DNA of 64,000 nucleotides from an uncultured Collinsella sp. (GCA_900542165.1 UQMM01000001.1:73920-137919); one strand, 5' to 3'; positions 1-8,842 are shown, counted from the stretch's first letter. Program-made: numbers and translations. Notes: a model not told the origin generated them from the sequence alone.

Positions 1-432
1 TCCTGGCTGAGGCGTGAGCTCTACTGCAACGCCCGTCTTTTTCCACGTCGCATAATCATCCGAGCAGGCCTTCGCCTGCATGAGCACCTGGGACGTTTTG
101 CCTTCTCGCAGGTAGTTGCGGTTGAACCCGGTATAGAAAGCGCGTACCTCCCCTTTTGCCTCGTAAACGGTTCCGGCGTAGATGAACTGGTCTTGGTCGT
201 CTTCTCCGCCGTGGGGGATCGCCGTTCCGTGTTCCTGGTACGTCACGAAGTCCTGGGTGGTCGCGAGCGACCACCCAAAGGGCTGTCCTTCGGCAAGCGG
301 AGCGGGGTCGCGCGTGTCACGCTGGTGGTATAGATAGAACGTGCCGTCCTTGCCGAAGGGCATGACGTCTCCCACCCACACGTCCTTCGGTTGGTAGAAC
401 AGGTGCTGGTTATTGGTCGGGACTTTGCGCAT
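1..432 (-). CDS. GH32-like beta-fructosidase, N-terminal part (runs off left edge)
   Basis: The visible 144 residues are the N-terminus of a five-bladed beta-propeller glycosidase, probably GH32 (fructan or sucrose hydrolysis). The protein begins with a His-Leu-Phe-Tyr-Gln-Pro segment followed by a WVGDVMPF..FYLYHQRDTR stretch, which resembles the first blade of the beta-fructosidase superfamily. The ATG start at 432 has a strong AAGGAGG about 7 nt upstream. The gene is 29 bp downstream of PTS IIA and last in a levan-type PTS operon, which supports fructan or fructoside use. No signal peptide is visible, so the enzyme is probably cytoplasmic and acts on imported, phosphorylated or short substrates. 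The catalytic acid and the rest of the propeller lie outside the window, so GH43 or GH68 membership cannot be excluded. Confidence 0.7.
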   Translation of the reverse strand, partial: MRKVPTNNQHLFYQPKDVWVGDVMPFGKDGTFYLYHQRDTRDPAPLAEGQPFGWSLATTQDFVTYQEHGTAIPHGGEDDQDQFIYAGTVYEAKGEVRAFYTGFNRNYLREGKTSQVLMQAKACSDDYATWKKTGVAVELTPQPG

Positions 433-461
433 GTCTCGTCCTCCTTACTGTCGCGTCTTTC

Positions 462-866
462 CTATTCGTCTTCTTCGTCAACGTCCGGAGTAAGATCTCC
501 GAGGTAGACGAGCTGCTCTTTGGCTTGGGTGACGACATGCCTCACCACATCGGGAGTAAGCTGTCCGGCGTGGAGCGAGAGCTCGAGGGCCACGGGAAGG
601 TTTACGCCGGTCACTATGAACGCGCCTCGCGGAGCCGAGCAGGCTACGAGCTGGTTTACGCTGCCCTGAAGGATGTCGGTGAGAACGAGGGTCTCGTCAT
701 CTTCGGCGATGCCCTCGAATGCGCTGGCGAGCTTCTCCTCGAGCGGGGTTTCGTCTGTAAACGCGCAGACAACCCTGATGTCGTGCCCCGGTCCTATGAT
801 GGCCTTGAGCGTGTCTCCGAGTCCGGCTGCCAGGCCGTAGTGCGATGCAATGATGATGTGCCTCAT
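462..866 (-). CDS. PTS mannose/fructose/sorbose-family IIA component
   Basis: A 134-aa single-domain EIIA of the mannose family, which accepts phosphate from HPr and passes it to IIB. It opens with MRHIIIASHYGLAAGL; His9 is in the position of the phosphorylated histidine of EIIA-Man. The later ILQGSVNQL and FIVTGVNLP segments are typical of the fold. The C-terminus is short and acidic (DEEDE). The ATG at 866 has AAAGGA upstream. The gene is fourth in the operon IIB-IIC-IID-IIA, 33 bp after IID and 29 bp before the GH32-like gene. Having IIA as a separate gene downstream of IID, rather than fused to IIB as in the second PTS at 5.5-8.9 kb, shows the two systems are not a simple recent duplication. 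Confidence 0.9.
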   Translation of the reverse strand: MRHIIIASHYGLAAGLGDTLKAIIGPGHDIRVVCAFTDETPLEEKLASAFEGIAEDDETLVLTDILQGSVNQLVACSAPRGAFIVTGVNLPVALELSLHAGQLTPDVVRHVVTQAKEQLVYLGDLTPDVDEEDE

Positions 867-899
867 AATGCGTCCTTTGTGGGTTGGTCTAGCCCTAGG

Positions 900-1760
900 C
901 TAGGCAGCAAGAATGCCGAAAGCCGCGCACACCCACGAGATGATGAGGATGCCGAGGACAATCTTGTTGATGCTGACCTTGCGCTTGACGAGGGCGTAGA
1001 CGATGGCTGTGGCTATTACGGGCAGCATGCCGACCATGATTTGGTCGAGGATGCCCGTCTGGACGTCGAGCGTGACGTCACCCATGGTGAACGTGAGACC
1101 ACACGAGACCTTGATGACGGTGGGGATGAGCGCACCGACGACCATCATGCCAAGTGCCGACGTCGACTCGGTGAAAACGGACATCTTCTCGGCAAGGGTC
1201 GTGAAGAGCTTGTCGCCGAACTTATAGCCTATGCGCCAGTCAAAGAGCTTCCATACGAAGATGGCGATGGCGACGGCGAGCCAGAGAAGCACGCCGACGG
1301 GGTTTCCCGCCTGTCCCATGTAGGCGGCGATGGAGCCGAAGATGGTGGGAATGAGGATGGCGAAGATCGTATCGCCGACTCCTGAGAGGGAGCCCATGAG
1401 GCCAATCTTAAGGTCTTGGACCGCGTCGATGGCGTCATTGTGCCCCTTGTCCTCCAAGGCTAGGCCGGCGCCGAGGAGCAGGCCGCTTACCTGGGGAGTC
1501 GCATTGTAATAGCGATAGGTGCTCAGAAGTGACCTGCGGTAGCCCTCCTCGTCTCCTGCATAGATCTTGCGCAGGGCGGGTTCGGTTGCGAACATGACCG
1601 CCGGGGCACACTGGGACTCATAGTTATAGATGGACGCGCCGAGCATCCAGCGGCGGCCGCAACGGTCGAGATCGGAAACGGTGAGGACTGGCTGGTACGT
1701 TCCGTCTGCCAGGCGGGTTGGCGCTTCGTTTGCCTTGGTGGCGTTAACTTCGTTACTCAT
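900..1760 (-). CDS. PTS mannose/fructose/sorbose-family IID membrane component
   Basis: A 286-aa IID subunit, which forms the sugar-translocating membrane complex with IIC. The hydrophilic N-terminal half contains ASIYNYESQCAPAVMFATEP, then the conserved GLMGSLSGVGDTIF motif (around residue 125-140) that is diagnostic of IID. A hydrophobic C-terminal part follows, with helices near residues 215-235 and 255-280. The start codon overlaps the end of IIC by 8 bp, which implies translational coupling. Substrate cannot be read from IID alone. The nearby GH32-like gene and LevR-type remnant point to fructose or fructans; this is inference. Confidence 0.92.
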   Translation of the reverse strand: MSNEVNATKANEAPTRLADGTYQPVLTVSDLDRCGRRWMLGASIYNYESQCAPAVMFATEPALRKIYAGDEEGYRRSLLSTYRYYNATPQVSGLLLGAGLALEDKGHNDAIDAVQDLKIGLMGSLSGVGDTIFAILIPTIFGSIAAYMGQAGNPVGVLLWLAVAIAIFVWKLFDWRIGYKFGDKLFTTLAEKMSVFTESTSALGMMVVGALIPTVIKVSCGLTFTMGDVTLDVQTGILDQIMVGMLPVIATAIVYALVKRKVSINKIVLGILIISWVCAAFGILAA

Positions 1761-2526
1761 CTTCCAGACCTCCAGCGTCGAGGGCGTTTACGGACGGATT
1801 GCTGTGCGACTTGTAGTACTCGATGGCCGCGGCGGCACCGAGCAGGGCAATGGGGAGAATGCTTATCTGCAGGTAGGCGGCCAGAACGAAGCCAACGATG
1901 GCGTAGGCGATGAATTTCTTCATTGGCATGAAGGACAGAAGCATCGCAAGGCCGACGACGGGGAGGATACCGGCGGCGATGGAGAGGCCGGTCGTGAACC
2001 AGGAGGGCATGACGGAGAGGAAAGCGTTGACGGCATCGGCGCCAAAGAGCAGTACGGCAAACGTGGGGATGGCCGCCGTAAGGCCATAGAAGACCGGACC
2101 GAGGAAAAGTACGCTCTTCATCTGCGAGTACTTGCCCTCTTCGGCAAAGCGCTGCGAGGTACGCCCGAGGAAGCCGTTTGCCGTCTTGGCGATGACGTCG
2201 AGCTGAAGGCCGAGCATGCCGACTGCGATTCCGGCGGCAACGCCGACGCTCGCCTCCTGACCCGAGGTGATGGCAACGACGGCGCCAATGATGGCGGCAG
2301 TGGGATAGTCGGGGACGGAGGCTCCTCCCATGGCCGCCACGCCCAGGCTCATGAGTTGGACGATGGCGCCGACGGCGAGGCCGGTTACGGGGTCGCCGAG
2401 CGCAAGTCCAACGAACCATGCTGGCGTGACGGACATGTTCGTGAGAATTTGTCCCGCGTTCTTCTCGGCTCCGTAGATGAAGGCGATGAGTGTAACGACG
2501 GCTATCTGGATGATGGATGGTGTCAT
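1753..2526 (-). CDS. PTS mannose/fructose/sorbose-family IIC membrane component
   Basis: A 257-aa polytopic IIC subunit, the main sugar channel of the mannose-family transporter. It is hydrophobic throughout, with conserved features such as ILTNMSVTPAWFVGLALGDPVTGLAVGAIVQLMSLG near residues 28-65 and a central GVAAGIAVGMLGLQLDV segment. About seven membrane segments can be seen. The ATG at 2526 lies 15 bp after the IIB stop, and the 3' end overlaps the IID start by 8 bp. The gene is therefore second in a tightly packed four-gene transporter operon on the minus strand. Confidence 0.92.
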   Translation of the reverse strand: MTPSIIQIAVVTLIAFIYGAEKNAGQILTNMSVTPAWFVGLALGDPVTGLAVGAIVQLMSLGVAAMGGASVPDYPTAAIIGAVVAITSGQEASVGVAAGIAVGMLGLQLDVIAKTANGFLGRTSQRFAEEGKYSQMKSVLFLGPVFYGLTAAIPTFAVLLFGADAVNAFLSVMPSWFTTGLSIAAGILPVVGLAMLLSFMPMKKFIAYAIVGFVLAAYLQISILPIALLGAAAAIEYYKSHSNPSVNALDAGGLEDE

Positions 2527-2541
2527 AAGTTCACTCCCTTG

Positions 2542-3030
2542 CTAAAGCGTGATGATGCTGGAGAGCTCTACGGGCTTGTCGGCCGGCACATAGCGAACGG
2601 TGATGTCGCAGCCGGTGCCAGCAATCGCTCGATATGCGGGCAGCTCGTCTTTGGTGACGTAGGCGCGACTGCTCACCTGGACGGCGTCTGACCCCTCTTC
2701 GGGAAAGACTGTGCCTCCGACCACGAGTGTGGGAACAACCTGGCCCGTCTGTATGACGTCGAGGATGGTCTGGGGGTCTCGCGCCACGATGAAGACCGTG
2801 TGGTCGTCGTACTTGCCCGCCCGATAGTTCGTGAGAGCCGTCTCCTTGTTGATAATGGAGAGGGCGACTCCCGAGGGCTTTGCCATCCGCATGGCGGCCT
2901 TCTTGGTCGGGTCGTTGGCGACGATGTCATCGATGACCATGAGACGCTGCGGACGGAACTCGGGTACCCACTGGGTTGCCACTATGCCGTGTAGCAGGCG
3001 GTTGTCGATGCGTGCTGCGATGATGCTCAT
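2542..3030 (-). CDS. PTS mannose/fructose/sorbose-family IIB component
   Basis: A 162-aa cytoplasmic IIB protein that transfers phosphate from IIA to the incoming sugar. The N-terminus MSIIAARIDNRLLHGIVATQW holds the conserved phosphorylated His14 (LLHG). The start at 3030 was chosen over an upstream ATG at 3075 because the family begins right at this motif and AAGGAAG lies upstream. It is the first intact gene of the operon. The only candidate regulator upstream is a PRD remnant at 3094-3309, so control by a local LevR-type activator has probably been lost. Confidence 0.9.
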   Translation of the reverse strand: MSIIAARIDNRLLHGIVATQWVPEFRPQRLMVIDDIVANDPTKKAAMRMAKPSGVALSIINKETALTNYRAGKYDDHTVFIVARDPQTILDVIQTGQVVPTLVVGGTVFPEEGSDAVQVSSRAYVTKDELPAYRAIAGTGCDITVRYVPADKPVELSSIITL

Positions 3031-3093
3031 GTGATGTTGGCTTCCTTCCTTTGCTTGCGTGACGCGTTTCGGCATGGCCTGTGCCGAAGCGCG

Positions 3094-3309
3094 TCATTCG
3101 TCCTGCCGGGCCGCGGACCCGTCGTTCAGCGTGGCCTGCCTGCGCGGGGCATGCCGGGAATTGATGTAGTCGTATGCGTAGGCGATCTCCGCGACGGGGA
3201 CCTCCACGTGGTAATGGGCGGAAATGTCAGAGAAGCTCGTGCGGAATGCGATCGAGGTAGGCTCTGTGTCTCGGGGATGTTCATGCGGCTGGTCCTCCTT
3301 TCGCCACAC
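3094..3309 (-). pseudogene. Remnant of a LevR-type PTS-regulation-domain (PRD) activator
   Basis: A 71-codon open stretch containing a segment (FSDISAHYHVEVPVAEIAYA then YDYIN, about 3160-3270) that matches the closing helix of a PTS regulation domain, in which the E-x-A-Y motif follows a conserved His-rich turn. LevR-type activators normally exceed 800 residues and carry an AAA+ domain, two PRDs and EIIA/EIIB modules. Nothing recognisable of these precedes this stretch; the adjoining 3310-3960 is non-coding or holds fragments of other genes. Its place immediately upstream of a mannose-family PTS operon, on the same strand, is exactly where levR normally ends. I read it as the 3' stump of a deleted regulator. 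A short expressed peptide is possible but unlikely. Confidence 0.55.
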
Positions 3310-3577
3310 ACCTTACGGGCGGGGTGGTGCGCGGAACGGGTTGGCGCCAGTGTTTCGTCACGGGCGCGTGCGCTTCGGCACTCCATGCTACATCTGAGTG
3401 GCATATGGCGACTTCTCGACACTCGCGCTCGACACAGCGAGCGGAAATGGCGCTGCCTGCCGAGCGCCTCGCGGGCGCATCCCGACCGCAGAAGTGAGCG
3501 CGAAGGCTCGTCGAAGTGCTGGGTGGGGGACCGGCGGTCTGGATACGCGGTTTCGTTCGGCGAAGGCGGCGAGGCGA

Positions 3578-3830
3578 ATGGCATGGCGAACGTACGGGTT
3601 TGACGTGAACGGGTTGCCCGTGGCGGCGTGGTATCGGGAGGAGACGGTCGAGCAGGTGCTCGCGCCGCTGCTCGCCCGTCTCGCGCGCTCGCATCAGGAG
3701 AAGGGGTCGCAGGCCCATCTCGGCAACCCGGTGCGCATACGCTATTGCGACCGGGACGGCCACGTGTCGCGAACGGATATCGTCCGCCAGGTGGACGTCG
3801 CGCCGCGAAATGCAGACTCGCCTCAATCGT
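3578..3830 (+). pseudogene. Fragment resembling the N-terminus of a P-loop nucleoside/sugar kinase
   Basis: From the ATG at 3578 the plus strand reads a plausible protein start, FDVNGLPVAAWYREETVEQV, then LAPLLARLARSHQEKG. This resembles the N-terminus of uridine-kinase-like P-loop proteins found near PTS operons in gut Actinobacteria and Firmicutes (pattern: strand, NG-I-P-V, helix, PLL, helix, EKG-R). In intact members a Walker A motif (PPGAGKST) follows within about 15 residues. Here it is missing and the frame goes instead into GNPVRIRYCDRDGHVSRTDI and then unstructured sequence. I infer an internal deletion or decay. The match is by recollection of family pattern only, so the identification is weak. 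Confidence 0.3.
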
Positions 3831-3964
3831 CGGTAAGGGGTGCCGCGGGCGATACGATGGAATCCACGGACCGCACCGCGCCGCCGAGATTGCGACGCGA
3901 ACGCAGGCGATGCGCCCGAAAAACTCCTCCGCGCATGTAGGGCGAAACGCCAGATTGGAGCTCC

Positions 3965-5165
3965 ATGAACGATTTCTCCTTCTACTCCCCCACCCGCTTT
4001 GTCTTTGGGCGAAAAGCGACCGACAAGGTTGGGGGACTCTGTCCGCCTCCGGCTACCGCTGAGCGCTCATTGTCTACGGCAGGGGTTCCGCAGTTCGCTG
4101 CGGAACGCTCGTCCGCGTGAGGGCATCGCTCGATGCCGCGGGCGTGGAGCACATCGGGCTTGGAGGGGTGCGTCCAAACCCCGAAATAGGCTTGGCACGA
4201 GAAGGCGTCGAGCTCGCACGGGCAAACGACGCCGACATCATCCTGCCCGTGGGCGGCGGCTCCGTCATGGACTGCGCGAAGGCCATCGCACTGGGGCGGT
4301 ATACGACGGCGACGTATGGGACTTCTTCCGCAAGCGCGCCGTTCCCGCCGACCGCATCGACGTCGCCTGCGTGGTGACCATCCCCGCATCCGGTTCCGAG
4401 GCCTCTAACTCCTGCGTTATCAGCAACGACGAGGAGCACCTCAAATGCAGCATTAACACGGACCTCAACCGCCCGGCCATCGCCTTCCTCGACCCGGAGC
4501 TGACCTTCAGCCTGCCCGCCTGCCAGACCGCCGCGGGAGTGACCGACATGATCGCCCATATCATGGAGCGACTCTTCTCCGGCGAGCCCGCCGTGGGCGT
4601 AACCGACAACATCGCCTGCGGGCTAGTGCGCGCCGCGAGGGAGGCGGCGCCCAAGGTGATGGAGAACCCCGATGACTACGACGCCCGCGCCGAGATCATG
4701 TGGGTGGGTACGCTCGCCCATAACGCCCTGCGCGACGGCGATTGGACCTGCCGCGGCCTTGAGCACGAGCTATCCGCACTGGACACCAAGATCACGCACG
4801 GCGCCGGCCTCGCCGTCATCTTCCCCGCCTGGATGCGCTACGTATGGCGAGAGCACCCTGAGCGCTTCCTGGAGTTCAGCGCCCAGGCCCTTGGCATCGA
4901 ACCCATCGATTCGGACGCGGACGAGCTCGATGTGGAGGTAACCCCCGAGCAGGCAATCGAGTACGCGGTCGAAGCGACCATCGACGAGCTGCAGGATTTC
5001 TTCGTCTCGCTGGGAATGCCGCGCGCGCTATCGGAGTTCGGAGTCACCGAGGACGATATCGAAAAGATGATTCCGGGCCTCAAGATCAACCGCGGAGAGC
5101 TCTTCGGCAGCTTCAGGAAGCTCACGCTGGACAACGCGAGAAAGATTTACCGCAGCGCACTCTAG
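3965..5165 (+). pseudogene. Iron-containing alcohol dehydrogenase (YqhD/BdhA type), frameshifted
   Basis: Reassembled across frames this is a near full-length (~395 aa) group III iron alcohol dehydrogenase, reducing aldehydes with NAD(P)H. Frame 2 gives the start MNDFSFYSPTRFVFGRKATD (from 3965). Frame 1 then gives ALIVYGRGSA and the cofactor motif PVGGGSVMDCAKAIALG, but with a TGA stop at 4060-4062. Near 4293 the frame shifts again to 4293-5165, which carries the metal-ligand segments (D..AH, GLEHELSAL, THGAGLA) and a normal C-terminus. At least two frameshifts plus a stop make it a pseudogene unless the assembly is wrong. It lies beside two other gene remnants, so this corner of the locus appears to be decaying as a unit. 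Confidence 0.85.
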
Positions 5166-5254
5166 GAAACAGATGCCAGTCCCCCACGGGCGAGCAGCAC
5201 GGCGGCCCCCGCAAACCAGAAACGGCGCCGCTCCCGCGACGCCGTCATATTCCC

Positions 5255-5330
5255 TGGTGCCCCCGGGCGGATTCGAACCGTCGACACCCGCTTTAGGAGA
5301 GCGGTGCTCTATCCCCTGAGCTACGGAGGC
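5255..5330 (-). tRNA. tRNA-Arg, anticodon CCT
   Basis: The reverse complement folds into a complete cloverleaf of 76 nt including an encoded CCA. The acceptor stem GCCTCCG pairs with CGGGGGC (one G-T pair), discriminator A. The anticodon stem CCGCT/AGCGG closes the loop CTCCTAA, giving anticodon CCT, which reads AGG arginine codons. The T arm holds GTTCGAATC. It stands alone between the ADH pseudogene and the second PTS operon. Confidence 0.95.
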
Positions 5331-5495
5331 ATGTTGTACTAGTGTAGCAGATTTACCCCTTTGCCATGTAGCGCATGGCCACTCATCGAGAAGGCTCTAT
5401 AGCAAATAGTTTCCGAGGGCAATCCTCAATATCGGAAAGAATAACCCGGAATAACGCGAAATAATGGGACAAGCTTTCCCAACTGGCCCTCAAAA

Positions 5496-5541
5496 GGAAA
5501 ATGCATCCCGGAATGAGAACAAATTCCGGGATGCATTTTCC
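5496..5541. terminator. 19-bp perfect hairpin downstream of the DUF956 gene
   Basis: GGAAAATGCATCCCGGAAT at 5496-5514 is perfectly complementary to 5523-5541, with loop GAGAACAA. It lies 18 bp beyond the DUF956 stop, so it probably ends the second PTS operon, although there is no clean T-tract on the minus strand. The arms belong to the same GGAAA..CCCG family as the tandem hairpins at 28.2 and 43.2 kb. Confidence 0.7.
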
Positions 5542-5559
5542 GCCATCTATCGCCAACGA

Positions 5560-5958
5560 TTAGCTGTCTCTGTGGAAAAGGCTCTTGATGGCAGCGGGGA
5601 TGCTCTTGGCGCCCTTGGTCGTTACGTCGATAAAATCGGGCGAACGCACGAGCTTATCCTCATCGACGTACTTACGGACCGCACGAAGCGTCTCTTTGTC
5701 ATCGCGCGTCGTAAACGTAAAGTGGCCGTTATCCTTGGTAAAGATGGCAAAACGCGTGATCTTCTTGGTGCCGCGCAAAACCTCGGCGGCAATATAGTCG
5801 ACCTCGTCCCACGGGATTTGAATATAATCCTCGGGATTGCGCTCGTTATAGTACTCGAACGCCTTATTGCCCACCATCACGTTACCGTGGCTGGTAAGCC
5901 CCATCAGGCAGGTTGCCGGCGTTGCCAGATCGACCGTGCTGTTCTGAGATTGCGCCAT
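5560..5958 (-). CDS. DUF956 (ManO-like) protein of mannose PTS operon
   Basis: A 132-aa soluble protein of the DUF956 family, which in Firmicutes is encoded as the last gene of mannose PTS operons (manO). Recognisable parts are the N-terminal TCLMGLTSHGNVMVGNKAFE and the central IPWDEVDYIAAEVLRGTKKI followed by ARFAIFT-like strands. The start at 5958 (MAQSQN) was preferred to a TTG 18 nt upstream because GGAGGG, the likely ribosome-binding site, overlaps that TTG. It follows IID by 120 bp on the same strand. Its biochemical role is not established; its consistent linkage implies a regulatory or accessory role in PTS uptake. Confidence 0.85.
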   Translation of the reverse strand: MAQSQNSTVDLATPATCLMGLTSHGNVMVGNKAFEYYNERNPEDYIQIPWDEVDYIAAEVLRGTKKITRFAIFTKDNGHFTFTTRDDKETLRAVRKYVDEDKLVRSPDFIDVTTKGAKSIPAAIKSLFHRDS

Positions 5959-6078
5959 ACGCGCCTCGCCCTCCAATTAAAACAATCGGACCGCATCCAG
6001 TGTACCCACCGGGTGCGGTCCGTTTCAATGGCTCAAAAGCCCTTGCCTAGCAATTCTCGGTCTTAAGCCGAAACGTGC

Positions 6079-6999
6079 TTACATGAAGCCGCAGACGCGA
6101 CCGATGATGCCGATGGCGAAGAGAGCCAGGATGATGACGATCGGGCTGACCTTCTTCTTGAGGAGCTTGCAGACCAGCAGGGTCAGGCACACGGCGGCAA
6201 GGCCGGGGATGAGCTGATCGAGGTTGGCCTGAAGCGTGGTGACCTTCACCTGATCAAGGGCGTTAGCACCGATGGAGTTATACATCGTCAGTGCTTCCTT
6301 GACACCCTCAGAACCGGAGGGCAGGTTAGCCCAGTCGATAAAGGCGCCAGCAGACTGCGTGACCTTGGAGACGACCGGGGTGAAGGAGATGGACACCCAG
6401 CGCTCGACCAGGGCGCCGATGATGAACATACCCAGGATGGAAGCACCCTCGGTGACCTTGCCCATCAGACCGCCGGAGAGGTCCTTGGCGATGGAGGAGC
6501 CGACCTTGTAGCCAAACTCCTGCGTGTACCACAGGAAGGCGTAACGGATGATGTTCCACGCGAAGAAGAACAGCAGCGGACCGGCGATGCTGCCGGACAG
6601 GGCCAGGGAAGCGCCCAGAGCACCCAGAATCGGGCGAAGGGTGAACCAGAAGGCGGGGTCGCCGACACCGGCGAGCGGGCCCATCATACCGACCTTGACG
6701 CCCTGAATGGCGACGTCGTCAATCGGGGCACCGTTGGCGCGCTCCTCCTCGAGAGCGAGGGTAACGCCAATGACGGGGGCGGAAACATAGGGGTGGGTGT
6801 TATAGAACTCCAGGTGGCGCTTAAGAGCGGCAATCTGGTCATCCTTGCTGGTGTAGAGCTTCTTGATCGCAGGGATCATTGCGAAGCACCAGCCGCCGTT
6901 CTGCATACGCTCGTAGTTCCACGAGCCCTGAAGGAACTGATGACGGAAGCAAACCTTCTTGCGGTCAGCCTTGGTGAGCTGAATCTTGTTCTCTGCCAT
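6079..6999 (-). CDS. manZ: PTS mannose-family IID component (second system)
   Basis: A 306-aa IID membrane subunit. The conserved YNTHPYVSAPVIGVTLALEEE block, the VGMMGPLAGVGDPAFWFT motif (around residue 115-135) and the C-terminal hydrophobic helices are all present. The ATG at 6999 is preceded by AGGAGGGG at 10 nt. A GTG nine nt upstream is less well placed. It follows IIC by 16 bp in the order IIAB-IIC-IID-DUF956, the classic ManXYZ arrangement, so mannose/glucose-type substrates are likely. The sequence differs from the first IID at 900-1760, which has a shorter N-terminus. Confidence 0.93.
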   Translation of the reverse strand: MAENKIQLTKADRKKVCFRHQFLQGSWNYERMQNGGWCFAMIPAIKKLYTSKDDQIAALKRHLEFYNTHPYVSAPVIGVTLALEEERANGAPIDDVAIQGVKVGMMGPLAGVGDPAFWFTLRPILGALGASLALSGSIAGPLLFFFAWNIIRYAFLWYTQEFGYKVGSSIAKDLSGGLMGKVTEGASILGMFIIGALVERWVSISFTPVVSKVTQSAGAFIDWANLPSGSEGVKEALTMYNSIGANALDQVKVTTLQANLDQLIPGLAAVCLTLLVCKLLKKKVSPIVIILALFAIGIIGRVCGFM

Positions 7000-7015
7000 A
7001 TGTATCACTCCCCTC

Positions 7016-7834
7016 CTACTCGTAATCGTTCAGAATGTCGCCGAGCGGGTCGCCGGAGCCACCGCCCATGCCGCCACCCTGCTTGGCCAGATCCTTAAGG
7101 CCAAGGTAGATGAGGGCAAGGGAGATGCCGATGAGGCCAAGGGCGATCAGCGTGAGCTGAGGGATGGCAGCAAGGACAAAGCCGAGGATGAAGAACGGCC
7201 AGGTCTCCTTGGTGGCCATCATGTTGATGACCATGGCGTAACCGACGGAAGCGACCATGCCGCCGCCGACAGCCATGCCGCCGGACAGCCAGTCGGGCAT
7301 AGCGTTAAGCGCGTTGGTAACGGCCTCGGCCGGGATGATGCACAGAAGTACTGCCGGGATGGCGATACGAAGGCCCTGCATGAGGATGGCAGCGTACTGC
7401 CAGCGCTCGATGCCGGAGAAGTCGCCCTTCTCGGCGCAACCGTCCATGGCGTGAGCGATAGCGGTAGCAATGGTACGGCAGATCATGGTCAGGAACAGAC
7501 CAGCGACCGACAGCGGGACGGCGACGGCGATGGCCGCGGTAACAGCCTTGGCCGAATCAGTGGCGCCGCCGTTGAGGGCGAGCACCATGATGATCGAAGA
7601 AGCGACCGAGGCCAGAGCGGCGTCAGGCGCGACGGCGGCGCCGACGTTAGCCCAGCCAAGGGCCATCATCTGGAGCGAACCGCCCAGGAGGATGCCCTCC
7701 TGAAGGTGACCGGTTACGAGACCGATAAGCGTGCATGCCACGAGCGGCTGATGGAACTGGAACTCATCCAGAATGCCTTCCATACCGGCAAGCAACGCGA
7801 CAATCGCAACAAGCAGAATAGTGATTGCAGACAT
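7016..7834 (-). CDS. manY: PTS mannose-family IIC component (second system)
   Basis: A 272-aa polytopic membrane protein and the channel component with IID. The central segment GLVTGHLQEGILLGGSLQMMALGWANVGAAVAPDAALASV is a textbook IIC motif. The C-terminus is unusual in carrying a Gly-rich stretch (KQGGGMGGGSGDP) before the final LNDYE. The gene starts 18 bp after the IIAB stop and ends 16 bp before IID, so the three form one translational unit. Confidence 0.94.
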   Translation of the reverse strand: MSAITILLVAIVALLAGMEGILDEFQFHQPLVACTLIGLVTGHLQEGILLGGSLQMMALGWANVGAAVAPDAALASVASSIIMVLALNGGATDSAKAVTAAIAVAVPLSVAGLFLTMICRTIATAIAHAMDGCAEKGDFSGIERWQYAAILMQGLRIAIPAVLLCIIPAEAVTNALNAMPDWLSGGMAVGGGMVASVGYAMVINMMATKETWPFFILGFVLAAIPQLTLIALGLIGISLALIYLGLKDLAKQGGGMGGGSGDPLGDILNDYE

Positions 7835-7852
7835 GTATCGGACCCTCCTTTA

Positions 7853-8842
7853 CTATGCTTGAGCGGCCAGTTCGGCCTTAGCTTTCTTCAACATGGCGTC
7901 GAGATCCTCGGAAGCATCCGAAGGAACCTTGCGGACCTCGAACTTGACGCCCTTGGCCTTGAGGGCCTCGAGGGTCTTAACGTCGTCATCGCCCATAGCG
8001 ACGGCGTTGGTGACGACGACCTTGCCCTTGGAGTGAGCCATGGAACCGATGTTGACTTCCTTGATGTCGACGCCGGCCTCGATGGCCTTGAGCAGATCCT
8101 GCGGGTTCTCGAAGAGCAGCATGGCCTTGGTGTCACCAAAGCGCGTGTCCTTGACGACCTCGGCCATCTTCTTGATGGGCACGACGTTGGCATGGACTCC
8201 CGGAGGGGCAGCCTGCTCGATCATGGTCTTGCGGAGCTCGTCGTGAGCAACGCCGTCGGAAACCACGATGATGCGGTTGGGGTTGATCTGCTTGGTCCAC
8301 GTGGTGGCCACCTGACCATGAAGCAGACGGGTGTCGATACGGACGTGGGCGATCTTGATGTGCCCATCGCCGATGACCGTTCCCGGAGGGATGGCACCTG
8401 CAGGAGCAGCGGCGGCCGCAGCCGGCTTCTTCTCCTCGGGCTCCAGAGACTCGGGCTTGACGCGCACGCCAGCCTTAGCCTCAGTCACGAGATGTTTTGC
8501 GATCGCATGTGCAGTGTTCTTTGCGTCAAAGCGCTGCGAATATGCCTCGATGAGCATAGGCAGGTTGACACCGGTGACGATAGCCCAGGAATCGTGGCCC
8601 TCGATGAGCCCGCTGATCTGGTTGAACGGCGTGCCGCCCCACAGATCAACGAGGAAGAGCACCTGCTCCTGGTCCTCGAAGGAAGCGACTGCTTCCTCGA
8701 CCTTGGCACGGAAATCGTCGGGGCCCATGCTCGGCTCGAGCGAGACCACGGCAACAGACGGCTGATCGCCAAAGACCATCGAGCCCGTCTGCTTGATTCC
8801 AGCTGCCAAGTCCCCGTGGCTAGCAAGAACAATACTTACCAT
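7853..8842 (-). CDS. manX: PTS mannose-family IIAB fusion (second system)
   Basis: A 329-aa two-domain phosphotransfer protein. EIIA (residues 1-135) begins MVSIVLASHGDLAAGI, with phosphorylatable His9. An Ala/Pro-rich hinge (about 144-163, six alanines in a row) links it to EIIB, whose RIDTRLLHGQVATTW motif carries His175. Length and order match E. coli ManX. The ATG at 8842 has an ideal AAAGGAGG at 7 nt. First gene of the operon, preceded by a 337-bp AT-rich leader. A manR/levR activator is not adjacent, and control is unknown. Confidence 0.95.
   Translation of the reverse strand: MVSIVLASHGDLAAGIKQTGSMVFGDQPSVAVVSLEPSMGPDDFRAKVEEAVASFEDQEQVLFLVDLWGGTPFNQISGLIEGHDSWAIVTGVNLPMLIEAYSQRFDAKNTAHAIAKHLVTEAKAGVRVKPESLEPEEKKPAAAAAAPAGAIPPGTVIGDGHIKIAHVRIDTRLLHGQVATTWTKQINPNRIIVVSDGVAHDELRKTMIEQAAPPGVHANVVPIKKMAEVVKDTRFGDTKAMLLFENPQDLLKAIEAGVDIKEVNIGSMAHSKGKVVVTNAVAMGDDDVKTLEALKAKGVKFEVRKVPSDASEDLDAMLKKAKAELAAQA

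Noticed and set aside
525..2691. Long plus-strand open frames opposite the first PTS operon
   Set aside because: They are antisense shadows of IIA, IID and IIC, with Arg/Asp/Gly-rich translations and no ribosome-binding sites.
3281..3826. Minus-strand frame of 181 codons upstream of the PRD remnant
   Set aside because: Arg/Pro-rich translation without PRD, AAA+ or EII motifs; it does not continue the LevR remnant.
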